This document shows positions 27,347 through 41,063 of a stretch of 64,000 nt of DNA, piece by piece (the first letter of the stretch is position 1; each line of letters opens with the position of its first letter). Location of the stretch: the NCBI GenBank assembly GCA_013398175.1, contig VZRZ01002444.1, positions 840,478-904,477 on the forward strand. Direction: 5' to 3'. Both the position numbers and the translations under genes were made by a program. The notes under the pieces were generated by a model. It made no database searches. It had not been told where the DNA came from and worked only from the letters and a program-made list of their open reading frames with translations. This stretch comes from Climacteris rufus. Lineage: Eukaryota; Chordata; Aves; Passeriformes; Climacteridae.

Positions 27347-28526
27347 GTTGTAAGGACCTTGTAGTTGTGGGAGGACACCCAGGTGTTAAAGGTGGCAGCT
27401 GCTGCCAGTTCCTGACAGGAGGTGCCCCGTGCAGGAAGGCAGCACTCAGCGAGGTAGAAGGGCTGGCAATATGCAAATCTTCATTTTTCAGAAACTGCAT
27501 GCTGCCCTGCTAGTAGGTATTTGCTTTCATTTCCTTCATCTTAGACTGCTAGGATCTTAATTTTCTCAGGGGGAGAAGGTCAGAACCTTTAATCTGGATC
27601 TTTTCCCCAAGAGGTCCTGGCCATCTGCTGCTTCATTTGACTTCAGCAGGAAATTAGGGTCTTGAGCATTTCCAATCAGTTTTTGAAAAGCCTCCTCTTG
27701 TAAGTGTTTGCTCTTCAGTAAACCATACTTACAAAATTAATCCTCTTGAGATCAAAGAAGTGAGGCATTTTTTACTGAAGTGTTTTATAAACTAATGTAC
27801 CTTGGTAATGTAAGGTCACTGAATTCTCATTGAATTTGGTTGCAGTTTAGTTCTTGCTGAATTTGGTTCCAATCTGTCAGAGTAGGAATTGGCCATTATT
27901 ACCTTAAAAAGATTCTCAAGCAACAGGTTACCACACAATTATTTTCAAATACCTTGTGTCTGCTCCATTTTTTAGAGTTATGTTTATATTGCTGTGGCCT
28001 CGTAAACAAATTACCATTTACTGAAAACATTATTTTATGAGTGAATGGAAGTCATGATTTCCTGTAATAGTCAACTGCACTAATAGAAGGGTCTGACTTT
28101 TATCCACAAAATTATTGATGAGCTGGCATTGTGAGCCAGCAAAGCCTCTTCATGCCAGTGACACTGCAGAGTGCCCTGAACTGTTGCTGTTCTACATCTC
28201 TCATTCTCTCAGGTTGGTTAGCAATGCAAATCTTTCATGCTACTGAGTAATAGGCATTTGTTTATCTAAGGTGAATACAAACCCAATGTACTGTCACTGC
28301 TGTCATAGCATCAGTCACTGAGTATCATTCCAGTGCTTAATTCAATAATTCCATGTTTGGCTTGGACAAATTAAATTTGTTGGTGTTTCAGTGTTGGGTA
28401 ATTTCGTGGTACTTGTTAAAACCTCTCACATCAGAGCTGTGCTGGACCTTCTCAGTGATCTATTATTTTGTGTAAAAAGGCCTATGCAGTTCATATAAAT
28501 ACTTAATGAGGTAATAAAGAGTAGTA

Positions 28527-28793
28527 TCATAAATCATTGAATGATTTGGAAGGGACCTTGGAGATCATCATCACTATCCCAGGTTGCTCCAAGCCCCGTC
28601 CAACCTGGCCTGGGACACTTCCAGGGATGGGGCAGCCACAGCTTCTCTGGGCAGCCTGTGCCAGGGCCTCCCCATCCTCACAGGGAACAGTTCCTTCCTT
28701 ATGTCTAATCCAAACCTTCTCTCTGTCAGTCTAAAGCCATGTCCCCATGTCCTATTGCTACATGCCCTTGCAAAAATTCCATCTCCAGTTTCC
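28527..28793 (-). mobile_element. CR1 LINE 3' fragment
   Basis: Antisense CR1 of about 267 bp, from tcataaatcattgaatg through gcagccacagcttctctg and ctgtgccagggcctccccat to a ctccagttt end. The ccatgggcagggacacc block normally near the 3' end is missing, so there is an internal deletion around 28575. Confidence 0.9.
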
Positions 28794-31700
28794 CAGATGC
28801 CCACGTGGATGTGTCTGTTAGGAAAGTTCTGGAACTTAGCAGCACTTCCCTGTCCCAATAACTGTTTTTATTCTGGAGTTTGTTGAAGCGCTAAAGCTGG
28901 CTTTATTTGGAATGGTTTGGCCATTCTGTGCTGAAACTTTGGCCCAGCCTGGGATCACAACCATGGCTACCAAGTGCTGGGTATGGAATGAGGACTGTGG
29001 ATGTTACAAAGCTTGACTGGGCTGTTGGGGACCTGGTTTAAATGCATGAGATAAATATGAGGCCAGACAATAGGAGATTGTGCAGAAATTTCAAGGTTTT
29101 GGGGGTTCTTCTAGCCCCTAGCGGAGGCAGGATTTTGAAAGTACGCAAATGGGATTATAAATCACAATCTGAAGAAGAAGACCTACTTACAGGAGTTTGT
29201 GAGAGGAAATAAATCCAAAAAGACCCATGGGGTTTTTTTGCCTCCTCTCACCAGAAAGAAAAATGTGTAATGAATGTCTCATGTCTGAAACACTGGGCTG
29301 GATTCATCAAAGGGAGTTAGTAATTACCAAATTGAGAGAATCATGAAGCGCTTTTCTAAATTTGAAAGGCTCATCAAGAATAGATCAGGAGCAGGCAAAA
29401 TTAATAGTTATGAACTCATTTCCATAGAAATGGACTTATTAGCAAGCATGCCAGCTGCCTAAAATTATAAGGTCTTTTCCTTGTGCTTGCAGGAAATAAT
29501 CTTTTTTTATAAAAGTAATTTTGACTTTTTATTTTTTATTGCTTCTCTAAACTAGAGTTTGGCAAAATCCTAAACCAGGAAAAAACTTCACTGGACAATA
29601 GAAATATTTAACTAAAAAGAGAGGAAAATATGGAAAGAAGTGATTTATTGTCCTTGGATTCCATCAGACTCTCCCCAAGAGTGCAAACTTATTTAAGAGA
29701 AAAATGAAATAAGTCTCCAGGAAAAGCTGAAAAATCTTGATAGGATAAAGTTTGGTTTAACAGGATTTAATGGCTGATAACAGCATGAGTTACAGTCCTT
29801 GTCTTCCCTGCTCGTGGGTTTTCCCACTGGTAGCACTTTGTCTTCAGCAGGCAGCTGCAGATCGACAGTGACACAAAGACCAAGGTGCTGACCACCAGTC
29901 ACAAACCAGCCTGAAAGCTGAAGGTTTGCCAAGGCAGGATGGAATGACGCTTTTACAAAGGGTTGTAGTTTTATGTTGCACAACCAGGAGAGAAATTTAG
30001 ATACAGGTGTTGCAATGTGAATTTATCAGTTGATGGAGCTGAGGTAAGTAAATGCTAACGTTTGAGGTCTTGATTATGGTTTAATTTATCTCTGGTTTTA
30101 CTTTAGCAACCTCCATCAATTTCAGTGGAAAAAGACAGTGGTCTCCCACACGGTATTGTAGAGGATGGTTAATAAATTGCAAGAATTATGAATGTAATGC
30201 CAATCTTTCCACTAGGAAGCCTCTGTAGGATAAGAGATGCAGCGGCCAGTAGGCAAGCACTAGTCTGAACATGAAAGAAATTCACTTTTTAGGTTTTATC
30301 ATGTGTTTGTTATAGCTGTAACCTGGGCAGAGATTTAGAACAAAGAGGGTGAATTTGTCCGTGGGGTACTCGGTGTCCCAGATACTGTAACACTTGGCAT
30401 TGCTTGAAGGCTGGCTCTCTAAAGAGAACAAAAGGAAGACCATAATTTTAGAGAAAATTCATTTACCTGCTGTTTCAAAAAGTAACTGGAAACCTGCTGG
30501 TAGATAAAAGAGTCCAGAAGGCTGAATACTGGCTTGCTAAAGCTGTGCACTCAGGGGAGAAACTCTGCAGGTGAAAGATGGTCAGAGGCAGCAAGTCCAT
30601 CTCTTCCAGCAGAAGTCCAAGTGAGAAGAAGTGAAGCCTTCTGTAATCAATATCAATGTGCCATGCTACATTACTTGCTTCTGAGACAAAGCAGAAAATG
30701 TTTGACAAGCCATGTTGGTTTTCCAGGTGATGATAAGGATTCTCTTTGGACCCAGGATCAAGACCTGGGAAGTCAGTTTTGTTTTAATTCACATGTTAAT
30801 ATAGTTGGATCTGAGGAAGGTTTATAAATGTGGGTTGTTGCTCTTTTGTAGATGCATAGACACTCATGAAGGACATGTCTGGTACAGCTGTGCCAAGGCT
30901 GCAGTGAAGGTCTCTGCCCATCTACAGGCATGGGACTCCATCTACTCTAATGGAATTTCTTCAGCTATATAGGCAAGACCCACACTTGATTTTCTTAGGG
31001 AGATCTGAGCCCAAGTCTGTCTTAAAGATATAAAACCACTATTGTGGTTTCTTTCTGGATGTGTAAAAAGAAAAACAGAAAAAGAATAATTGAAGGCATG
31101 ATGGACTGAACTCAAAGAAGTGCCAGTCGGTGGCACCTGTGCAATGGATTTATCACTGCAGACTAACCTGACATATTATTTAATTGGTGCCTCTATACCA
31201 AAATCCTCCTTTGGTGATTTTGTTCTCAACTTGAAACTACTCATGGGTATTTTTGTGAATGGCAACTATTGACTTGTAGAGATTGAAATGAAATTGGAGA
31301 CCTAAATATACCTTGACAGGCCCAATATCTAGATCCATAGTTAGTGTAAAGCTCATATCTAAACTTTATTTCTGTGTTGTGAGCAAATTAATTTTATGCA
31401 ATTTAGAGAAAACAAACTGCTGGAAGTGATACAGAAAAAAAAATGAAGTTGAGTCCTCCATCATGGTGCCCACAGTGGTTATGTTTTTAACATAAATGGC
31501 TTAATTACATCCCTATTATTATGTAATAAAATTTATCTTAAAAGGTTTTTGCTGGTTGTCTGGTTGGCCACACAAAAGATGACTTAATAGCTTTTAGTTT
31601 TGCCTGGAGGTGGATATTATCTTCTGTCAGCATGGAAAATATTTATCCTCCAGGCATTGAAACATATGTTTGCGTTGTTTGTTGTCAGAGAGAAAACATG

Positions 31701-31904
31701 AAAATCAATAATTCCTGTTGAGATTTTTTTCCTTTACAATGCTCCTTCAGAAACATATGGCAAACCCAGATTCTGCCTCTGTGCATTTGAGAAGAGGAAA
31801 AGGATGTTTTAAGTTTCTGTTGTCTGCAGCAGCAGCTAAAACTTTCTGTGAACACAGCTCCTGGAGTCCCTGTTCTGGGGAAGGGACACACAGATGTTCC
31901 ATGG

Positions 31905-31925
31905 GACAGGACAGGACAGGACAGA
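31905..31925. repeat. (ACAGG)n microsatellite
   Basis: Four consecutive acagg units followed by acaga. Confidence 0.85.
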
Positions 31926-33140
31926 GGGTGAAGGTGCAGAGGTGGGTGGTTGCTGAGGGATTCTTGCACGCACAGGGAACATCCCTGAATGGGGAACAAA
32001 CTTCTGCTCTCACCAAAAGCACATTCTGGTCGTTACAGATTGGCCTGACATACAGCAGATTTAGATTTTAACCGATTTTATGAGCACATACCCCAAAACT
32101 TCATCAATACTGATAAAATCAGTTATCTCTGCAACAGGTGAAGCAGCTGGGTCTGCAGTCAGGGTAGCTGCCTTTCCATCCCCTCTCCAGGTCTTGTAAC
32201 CTCCATCAGGTCTCCACACTACAGGTGTCTGTGGGAAATTGGGACACCAACTTGTATTCTGATTTGTAAAATACATCAATTTTTGTGGAAGTTCTGGATG
32301 ACTAAAGTCTGTTTTCTAAACAGATCCCTGCTGTGGTGCTGTTGGTTAAATCCTGGTGTCTTCTTCCTTCTCTGTAACACAAAAATAAGATCTATCTAAC
32401 CTGAGGGTTAATTATTAACATTTACATAGTGTTGGACCTGAGGAAAGTGCTAAGAGTTGTTGTTAAGAAAGGAAGCAGAAGTAATTTTTAAATTCAGTTC
32501 AGAATGCTGTGCATTTACATCTATTTCTTTACTTTTAAACTTTTATTTCCAGATGAGAAATATATGATTGCTATATAATTACAAGTCTGCAACACTGACG
32601 AGGAGAATGTTGCCATGAATTGAAAATAAGGATAATCTACCCCTCATTTATTGTCATGTATAATTTCTGCAAATCCATTTTTTCACTGAGATAAAGACAA
32701 GTTTGGGTTTGAAAGACTTTTTTTCCCCCCACAAGAGCTCATTTCTGATACAACGTGAGGAATGGCCAAGTATTCTGTTGTTTTGCAGCATCAAAATTAT
32801 AATAATGGTATATTAAATAATTTAGCAACATCTGTGCAGTGCTTTTCCCAGGGTTTGTGGCTTATTCTGTAAGTTCATTGTGATTATGGAGAATGAATGC
32901 CTGAGTTTAATGGGAAAATGCCTCCATTTTAGGAAACTAAAAGATACCATTTCACCTTATTTAGAAAGTTCAGCAGCTGCCCAGTTTTATTTAGGTTTCT
33001 GTCAATGTCTTCAAGTCTGTACGTTGAATTTAATAGCAAATATTCTGGTAGAGTAGAGTAGAAAAATCAAAAATCTGTTTTGTTATTAACACCCTAATGA
33101 TGTTGTGGGGAATTTTGTCTTTTCTTTTTTTTTTTTCCAG

Positions 33141-33327
33141 AGCAAACACAACCTCCTACGAGATCCTGCAGATGGATTTTGAGATTGACAACGCCAGCAG
33201 CCTGGCAGGGGCCCAGCAGATCACCTGGCAGGTGGAGTACCCACGGGATGACTCTGTGAGCGAGCTGGTGGTCTCTGAGATCTTCGTCAGCCGAACCATG
33301 TTTGTGGGAATTGTCCCCCTTGCCATG
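33141..33327 (+). CDS. TMEM132C: Internal coding exon of a TMEM132-family transmembrane protein (exon A)
   Basis: The exon encodes 62 whole codons preceded by the last base of a codon split by the upstream intron (phase 2 entry, phase 0 exit). It starts after a long T-rich tract ending in ccag at 33137-33140 and ends with ATG before a gtaaga donor at 33328; a plausible branch point (ctaat) lies at 33094-33098. Key residues are ITWQVEYP in the middle, VSEIFVS after it and GIVPLAM at the end, a pattern I know from the extracellular part of TMEM132 proteins, which carries tandem immunoglobulin-like folds. Two N-glycosylation sequons are visible, NTT at codon 2 and NAS at codon 17, as expected for a lumenal or extracellular segment. 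The exon is clearly richer in G+C than the intron around it. TMEM132 proteins are single-pass membrane proteins of neural tissue, linked to adhesion and actin regulation. The family is clear; the choice of paralogue C over D or B rests on memory and is perhaps 55-60% sure. Confidence 0.88.
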
Positions 33328-36300
33328 GTAAGAACCTGCTCCTTCTTCTTTTGCTAAATGTTTCCGTTGATCCTCGTTAGTATTCCAGGGAATGTGAGGC
33401 TTTTTATTATAAGCTGCTTCCTCTGCACCTGCTGCAAGTGATTTAAATGCAAAAAATACATTTCAATAATATTTTATTTACCTGATGTGCCGTAATGGCT
33501 CCTTGGAAACCATTTGGGTCTTTTGTGAAAATCCTTTACCGTTTGTGGATTATTGGCCTGGTACATGGAAATAGCTCCTCTGGAGCCGTTGTCTTCTGCT
33601 GTATTAATGTGACTGCCATGCCTGTGCTCTGAGGGTAAATGTTGTAATTAGTTGGGACATTTTCCATGAAATAAATTAGCATGCATGTGTGGGAAACTTC
33701 ATTGCTAAACCAAACAACTGGACTGTTTGCTGCTTTGCTTTGCCCCAACAGAGCCAAATAGTCCAGTGAGCTGCAAAGTGTCAATTTAATAAAAGGTCTG
33801 TTTTGAGTTGCATAGAAATGGCAAAATACTTTCTGAAGATGTGGGTGTTCAGCAGGTTTGAAGTGTACGTGTGCAGAATGCTTGAAGCTGATGATTTATT
33901 TAAAAAATGCAAATATCTCCCAGTAGATTCAGAGGCACCTTTTCTAGCAGGGACCTTTGGCCTGTATTTGGGCTTGATGGACTTTTTAGTACTACAACTT
34001 AACACATGAACAGGGATTTCAGTGGGGATATTTGGGTGTAAAACTAGAGAAACAGCCAGAGAGTCTGGATGTTATACCAGTTCCCTCAGAAACACTGACA
34101 CTTTTTTGCTTGCTTCCTCATGGACATTTGCCCTTCTTTTCTGAGTTGGTCCATGCTGACTTTCTTTCTATTACACCATATAACCACCAAATACTGGTGT
34201 TTTCCTCTGCATGACCACTGGCATGACCAGAAGCAAGGAAAGATGTTTGTAATGGAAACAAGGACCCAAATAATTTCTTTCACCAGTTCCTACTGCCAAA
34301 GGCTACACTTCCTATCAGCCCAGTACTGGAGAAGAAATTATGTGCAGAAAAGTCAATAGAGAATTTTCTTCTACTTCTCTTTTTGAAGCATGTAGAATAT
34401 GAAACAAAACTCTGATTGTGTGTGGTTGGAATATTATCAAGCAGTAATGGTGAATCAGATATAATAATGACAGAATATGGTGCAGCAACATCTTGCACAA
34501 AGCATTGTGGTTTCAGGTGAATAGCATGGAGCTTGTGCTGTGCAGAGCTCCATGGATATAAAAGAAAAGCAAATCCAGGGCAAAAACCCATTGTGAATGT
34601 TGGAGCAGAGCTTTGCTGCTGTCTCTGCCAGGAATTTGCCAGGGTTTTTCTTCATCTCTTTGCAGTTATGGCAGCTGTTGGCCACTTCAGCTCTTTCTAA
34701 ATGTTCTTGGACAAAATATGAGACTGAACCTAAATTCAGGGTGGAGCTGATCTAATCTCTGACACTTTGTCATTGTGAATTAACTGTGGAGTAAAGGATA
34801 AAGGTTTCATTTTGGTGAATTTATGAACTTAATCCTTAAAATGGAGGTCTCCTGTGGGCTGTCACTTTGTGGTTGTGTGTGAGTATCCTTGCCTGACTTG
34901 GTCCAAGGCTGATTGGTGAATTGATGACAGCAGTGGAGGGACAACAGCTTGTATTTCCATTTCTTTCCCTTGTATTTGCCAGTTTGCAGTGCTGCTTCAT
35001 TTAACAGTCACTAATTGGTGCAGGTTCTGGCACTGCATTGCCTGGTCAGGAGCAAAAAATAATCACTCTGCTCATCCTCCTTTGATGTTCAGAGAAGCAC
35101 CTTCCTGAGGCCCAGAGTTCCTGACTGAATTAAATGTAATTTAATGTTCATTCCTCTTGAAGCTTTGCCTGGCTTGCTGCCTCCCTCTGAGTGCAGCTGC
35201 TGTCAGTGAAGGAGACTTTGGTCAATTCCTGGACCTTGGCCCCTCAAAATAGCCCCACACAAGGGTTCACAAACCAGAGTGTTTCCATGCCTTTGTCACT
35301 GCATTGAACAGAAATTACTCGCTGTTCCTTTGCAGTGTATCCACTCTTTGACTGTAAGCATTGAATATTTATAAATGAAAACACAGAGTTCCTTTGAGAG
35401 TCTAAGGTTTGAGCAAAACACTGAGTGCCTGACTTGCAGGAGTGAATGTTTTGATGGGATTACCAAACCTTCCTGGTGTTTCTGTGGAATGACACCGGCA
35501 CTTGCGTTAAAAAGTGCAGCACAGTGTCATGAAGATGAAAAATTTCTTTCCAGTAGGAAAGAAATAGTGGAGAAATTAGCTGAGAAATCCTGCAAATCAG
35601 AACTGAACTTCAATTCTGTCTTTCAGTAGGCAACTTTGTTTATTTTTTTAATTAAACAACATCCTCTTCCATGTAATTTGGAATATCTCCCGGGTTTGTT
35701 GCTGCAGTTGGTCATGACTGTATTTTTGTTTTCCATGCTGCTTTCTTAAACAGGAGAAAATGGAAAGAGCCCCCAGAGAGTTTATCCTGTCATTGCATTG
35801 TGGTGACTCTGGAAGTCGCAGTGGGGATATTTTTCTCATTCTAGCTTGCTTTTTCATTTATAGATAAAAATATTGGAGACTGCATGGTAACATTTGAATA
35901 ATAGCCTGATGAAAAGGGCTGATATTTTGCCTTAGTGAGTTAATGAAGCTTTTAGCATCAAATCTTATGCTGTTAACATGTACATTTGGTAGCAAGCCTG
36001 AAAAGCCTTTTTTGTTGTTGATGTTTTTTGCTTTTGATCTTTATAAGTGAAGATAAAACTGATTTTTGCACATTCCATAGCAAAAAATAGCACATTATCT
36101 GACAGTCTTGCTGTAATGAATTGATATTGCATATTATTTTTGGTTAGTCCTTAGATATCAATTTGGCAGTGCTTTAGCAAACAGTTTTGAGACTGAAAGG
36201 AAGGGAAAAAGGACAGAAGGAAACAGGGCCAGGGAGAGTTTACAGGAGAAATCCTGGCCAGGGTAGCACCCAGCAGTGCTCTGTGTCTCCTCTGGGAGGG

Positions 36301-36495
36301 GGTTATCCAACATAACTCAGGCAAAAGCAAATGCAATGCTGTGACTAAACAGGAACAGACATTTTTAAGCCTTGATAGCAACATTAGGAAGTAGCTGGAA
36401 TCTTGTTAGCCTGTGAGAAAAGTAGAACAGCTTAGTGTAGCAAACCCAACTGTTCTTTTCTATGATAATTGTAAAAAGGCTCTGGGTGTCTGGGT

Positions 36496-36523
36496 TTCTT
36501 TTTTTTTTTTTTTCATTTTTTTT
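36496..36523. repeat. Poly(T) tract
   Basis: A long T run broken by one ca. Length may be unreliable in the assembly. Confidence 0.8.
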
Positions 36524-36655
36524 GAGTGTTGGGAATTCCTCTTAAACTATCCATCTCAATACGAATGAACCTCCACAAACTAAATCTCTGTTTTATTTAT
36601 GGCCAAATCCAGTGAACTCAGAATATAAAAATAAAACTTTTGTACTAATGTGAGA

Positions 36656-36769
36656 AAATAAAACAAAATTTCATATTAAAAGAGAATCTGCTTTCTGCAT
36701 CACCTCACAGTTAAATAAAACAAAATTTCATATTAAAAGAGAATCTGCTTTCTGCATCACCTCACAGTT
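36656..36769. repeat. 57-bp perfect tandem duplication
   Basis: Copy 1 is 36656-36712 and copy 2 is 36713-36769. They are identical at every position as read. The unit starts aaataaaacaaaattt and ends cacctcacagtt. Perfect identity in neutral-looking intron sequence means it is very recent, polymorphic, or an assembly error. Confidence 0.95.
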
Positions 36770-37524
36770 CTCCCCAGATCCTTCAGCTCCCTCTAATTGA
36801 AACATCCAGTTTCAGCAACTGCACAGAGCCAGGCAGTTGGGATTCCCAAGGAAACTACACCCAGATGGAAACAGCACACTCCAGTAATTGAGGATTTGCT
36901 TTCTGAAAGCCTTATCTCTACTGCTGAATGAGCAGCACAGACTCTGCCAGTGGGAATGCACACAGCCCTAGCTGACATGGCAAAGAAAAGGGAAAATATC
37001 AGGGTGGGGATCACAACTGCTTGAAGCCTGGAGCTGGTTTGGGTGCCAGCTCTGGAAACTCTGGCAACTGGGGAATTCAGGAAATCCTGGCTGTCTCTGT
37101 GGGGTTGTTCTGGTGGCTCTGCTTCCAAACCAGGTGCCCACTGACCCAGTTCAGTCCTCCAGCACTGACTGCAGGGGAAGGAGTGGGGGATGCTCTCGGG
37201 AAGCTGTGCTGTCCTTTCCCTCTTTCCCAGCTGCTCTGAGGAGCGTGGGCAGGGAAGGGACCCTTGTGAGCAACAGCCAGAGCCATGTGGGATGGAACAT
37301 TTGGGTTCACTTCGTGCACTGTCCAGTGTACAACTTTGCAAGTCCTTCTAAATTCATTTTTCTGTGAACTGGAACACATAAAACATGTGAAGATGCATAG
37401 TCCTAACTGCCAAAGTATTTTCCCCAAAAGGGATTGGATAGGCCTGCTTACACAGGGGAAATAAATAAATGCTAATTCCTAAGACGCCATGCAAATTAGC
37501 AAATGAGCTTTTCCTTAAGTACTC

Positions 37525-37590
37525 TATTATTATTTAGTATTTATGTAGTGTTTTATATTTTCAGAACACTTTACAGACATTAATTAATCA
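37525..37590. repeat. Possible ancient amniote interspersed repeat
   Basis: A tattatttagtatttatg start, then a ttttcagaacactttacaga core and attaattaat. This resembles, from memory, old repeats with a -GCACTTTACA-ATTAATTAA- signature. I cannot name the family with confidence. A weaker relative may lie at 32409-32455. Confidence 0.4.
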
Positions 37591-40500
37591 GACCTGAATA
37601 AATGAAGCTTGATTAGAATAGAAAATTAAATGGAAATTAAGTCACTAGTAGTTTTACCTGTTTCTGAATGATTTCTAAGCCCCTTTTCATATTTTGAGGT
37701 ACTTTTTAAAACCCTTAAAAAAATCCTACAGTGCTATTGCTTATTATCTCTAAAAACTATTTTGGTTAGAAACTAGATAGGATTTATACCATCAAGAACT
37801 AATGACAGCAGGGATGAGTGGCTTTGAAGGCTGTAAATGCTGTTTTGTCACTTACACTCTGCATAGCTGTTTAAGCTGATTTAATTCAGGTAAGAAGGCA
37901 TGGGTGGGAAGATTACTCCCTTAACGTGAAGCCTGTTTAGAAGATGGAATGTTTGACTCCTGGAGGTTACTTTGGAGAGTGAAAGGAATATTTATTTTTA
38001 TCTAAGTTTTTTGTCATAACATTTTAAGATAAAAAGTTGGTGAGAAATTTTAGCTCTAGAAATGGGTTTGAAAGTTCTGAGGTGGGAAGTTTGGAGATCC
38101 ATGCAGGTTTCTGGCTTGAGCACTGTCCTCCTGTGAGACACAAATGTGTCCCTGAGTACCTCTGAGGATCTGGCTGTTCAGTCTAACACTGATGATCTAC
38201 TGTCAGGTGAAAACATCAGCCCCTTTGCTCCTGGGAGCTTATCTCATTTTCTTGTTGGTGATAAATGCCTCTGATAATTGATTCTTTCAACATCTGGTGT
38301 ACAGATTAACACGTGGGACTGATGTCCCCCAAAGCCGAAAGGTGATCCATTTTCATCAAATGCAGCAGAATAACAGATCAAGGTGAGGAAAGCACATCCA
38401 AAGCTCTTTTTGCTTCCACTGTTTGTTATGTTACTGAATACCAGGGAAAGAATCTGCCTTCTGCTGTTACAATTGCTGAGTCTAAACACAGCAGGTGATT
38501 ATCTTAAAATAAGGTTTATGGCATTAAAATAGAATGCAAGTTGTGCATTCTGGTTGATGTCTGATGCATCAGAAGGTGTGTTTTAGGCACCCAGAAAGTC
38601 CACGAGAGCCTTGTAAAGTTGGATCTAAACCAGACACCTTGACTGGTCTTAATGTAAAAATGTTGTGATACAATAATCTTGCAATATGTAAGTGTATGTC
38701 CTGCTAATTACAGAAACTGAAAGCACAGATAAATCTGTTCTACCCAGTGATGATCTAATTCTATGTTATTGCTCTTGATCTAAGCAGACATAATCTGCAA
38801 TTTCCATAGTTATGGAAAGTTGCTGGTAGCAAGGTCGTCAGTGGAGTCTGACACTCCTGGGATGCAAGAAACAAACACTTCACCAGCTTTGAGCCTGTCA
38901 TCTAGGTTTCTGTCACAAACAAATGTGATTTGCTTAATCTGTTATCTAACTAACAGGTGAGAAAAAACATAAAGAAAAAGAGAAAAAAGAAAAATCCAGG
39001 TCTTTTAGAGAGTTTCTAGGCAACCAAGAACTTAGTCAAAGTAAAGAACAAGACATTGAAGAGATGTATTTTGACTGTTTTTTATAAGAAGGCTCCAGCT
39101 GAGGCTGAAGGCTTGAGGAACAATAGATTTAATAATAGACTAATATCTGGCATTCTCTTCTTATCTAAGAAAACGATGGCTTGGTCTGTGACTGGCAGCA
39201 CTGGTCTTTTAGATATACATGCTGCAAATCCTTTCTCGTGTGGTAATGGAATTGCAAGTCCCAGACTGTCGTTATTCTAAAGCGTTTCTCAAATGCAGCA
39301 ATCAATATTTCACCAGGACTCTGCACCCCTCAGCCTGAAACATTTCTCTACTTCCTACAAGTATTTTGTCTGTGTCTTCGGGAATCTTATTTCCTCCCCC
39401 AAAAATGTGAGCTATGGGTTGACTAATGCTTTACTGATGTTGTGGATCACTTACACAGATGGCTGTGTTTACTCTGGTGAGGTTTCTTTTAAATGGGAGG
39501 CTGAATAATGGCATTTCTGGTTGCTGCCAGCAAATACAGGGACAAGAGCACCCGGAAAAATTGTCCTTAAATGTGCCCATTTCTACAACTCAGGCTGAAA
39601 AGGGATTGATGAGTGGCTGATTTGTTTTAGAAAAAAAAAAAACTTGAAAGAATTTACTTTTCCTACAGAAATCATGGTTTGCTAATGGAGTTTATATTCA
39701 CCAATTAAAGCAACACGCACACTCCAAGGTGGAGGCTGACCCAGACTGAGAAAGCAGCTTACCTTCACCTTAAACTAAAATAGGAAATGCCAAGCTTTAG
39801 CAGCTTTTTTCTTTGCTCACTCTGGGGTCAGTCATAAAAACCAAAACAACTTAATTCTGAAGTGTCAAAAATACCAGGATAGGATCAGTCATTTCTAGCA
39901 ATCCCAGGTGATTTACATATTTTTTTAGAAGCTGATTAAATGCACTTATGTGCAAAACTGTCCCCTATATGTTTATCCATTGCACTTCATGCATATTTCT
40001 TACTTGAAATCACTTTGGCTTTTGGCTTTTCAGTTCCCTTTAAACATTGCCTTTCTGTTGTACTTTGCATGCAAAGGGACCTGCCCAGAATGGGATTTTG
40101 TCATTCCCAACATTCACCATTTCACAGAAAAAATATTTAAATGTAAATTCTATATAGAGTAGATCTTCATCCCAGAAATATTAGGGATTATCAACATTGT
40201 TTTTAAATAAAACTGGAATCTATGACTCACAGATTTCAGTGTGAATTTTAACATTGATTAATGGCAGCAGGATTGAAGCCTTGAGCTTTCCTAAAATCCC
40301 ACACTGGAAGGATTGATTTTAAACTCAGAGCAAATTAACTACTGTGAAGAGAGTACAGAATAAGAAAAAAAGAGATTCTTCTTTTGTATTACTCTATTTC
40401 CCATGCCCATAGCTAGTATTTTATGTCTCTGTAGCAGAGATAGGATCTTATGCCATTATTACCATCCTCAAATTAATTGTCATAGAGAATTAAATGGTTT

Positions 40501-41063
40501 TGTTTTGTCAGACTGTTCTGAAAACCACGGGGTGAATTTTATGGAGAAACATGAAATTTAAAAAGATTTCTTGAAACACATCAGCCAAAACACAAAGCAC
40601 TGAAGATTTTATTAAGTTTGATCCAGGGAAAGGCTTTGACTCTGAAAGATCCTGGAAGAGAAATGTGTGGGGAGCAGATGTCATGAGGAATGTCCACATG
40701 GGCCTCGACTGGCTGAACAAAGCCAGGGCATTTCAACTTGCATTGTGAACAGACATTCTGAAAAGTGGTTTTGGAAGGTTCAAAGCTATGTAACAGTGGA
40801 AAAAGCACATTTCCTTGTAGAACGGAGGTGTTTGATTAAACTTGATTAAATCATAGAATCGAAAATGATTTGGGTTGGGAGGCAGTGTAAAGCTCATCCA
40901 GTCCCACCCCTGCCATGGGCAGGGACACCTTCCACTGTCCCAGGCTGCTCCAAGCCCTGTCCAACCTGGCCTTGGGCACTGCCAGGGATGGGGCAGCCAC
41001 AGCTTCTCTGGGCAACCTGTGCCAGGGCCTCCCCACCCTCACAGGGAAGAATTTCTTCCTCAT

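Larger units (their letters stand above)
1..33140 (+). other. TMEM132C: Intron of the TMEM132-family gene upstream of exon A (5' end outside the window)
   Basis: Inferred from the phase 2 acceptor of exon A: the preceding exon must end two bases into a codon, and no such exon with a matching TMEM132 reading frame is seen in these 33 kb. The sequence is AT-rich and stop-rich. It contains CR1 fragments at 1969-2068, 11177-11428, 15567-15692, 19591-19698 and 28527-28793; tandem duplications at 1785-1990, 5254-5312 and 17813-17870; simple repeats at 3693-3719, 13317-13344, 17311-17331 and 31905-31925; the G-rich motif at 23433-23469; hairpins at 27302-27346; and AT-rich blocks with clustered factor-like sites at 6381-6720, 12780-12980 and 22660-22860. 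The rest shows nothing I can name. A small exon of an unrelated gene on either strand cannot be excluded by eye. Confidence 0.7.

Noticed and set aside
33097..33140. Possible ATG start upstream of exon A in frame
   Set aside because: The bases are the polypyrimidine tract and acceptor of a splice site; the frame upstream is a run of phenylalanines from the T tract.
36793..37341. 182-codon ORF on the - strand
   Set aside because: No recognisable domain, overlapping open frames on the other strand, and a composition typical of a locally GC-richer intron.
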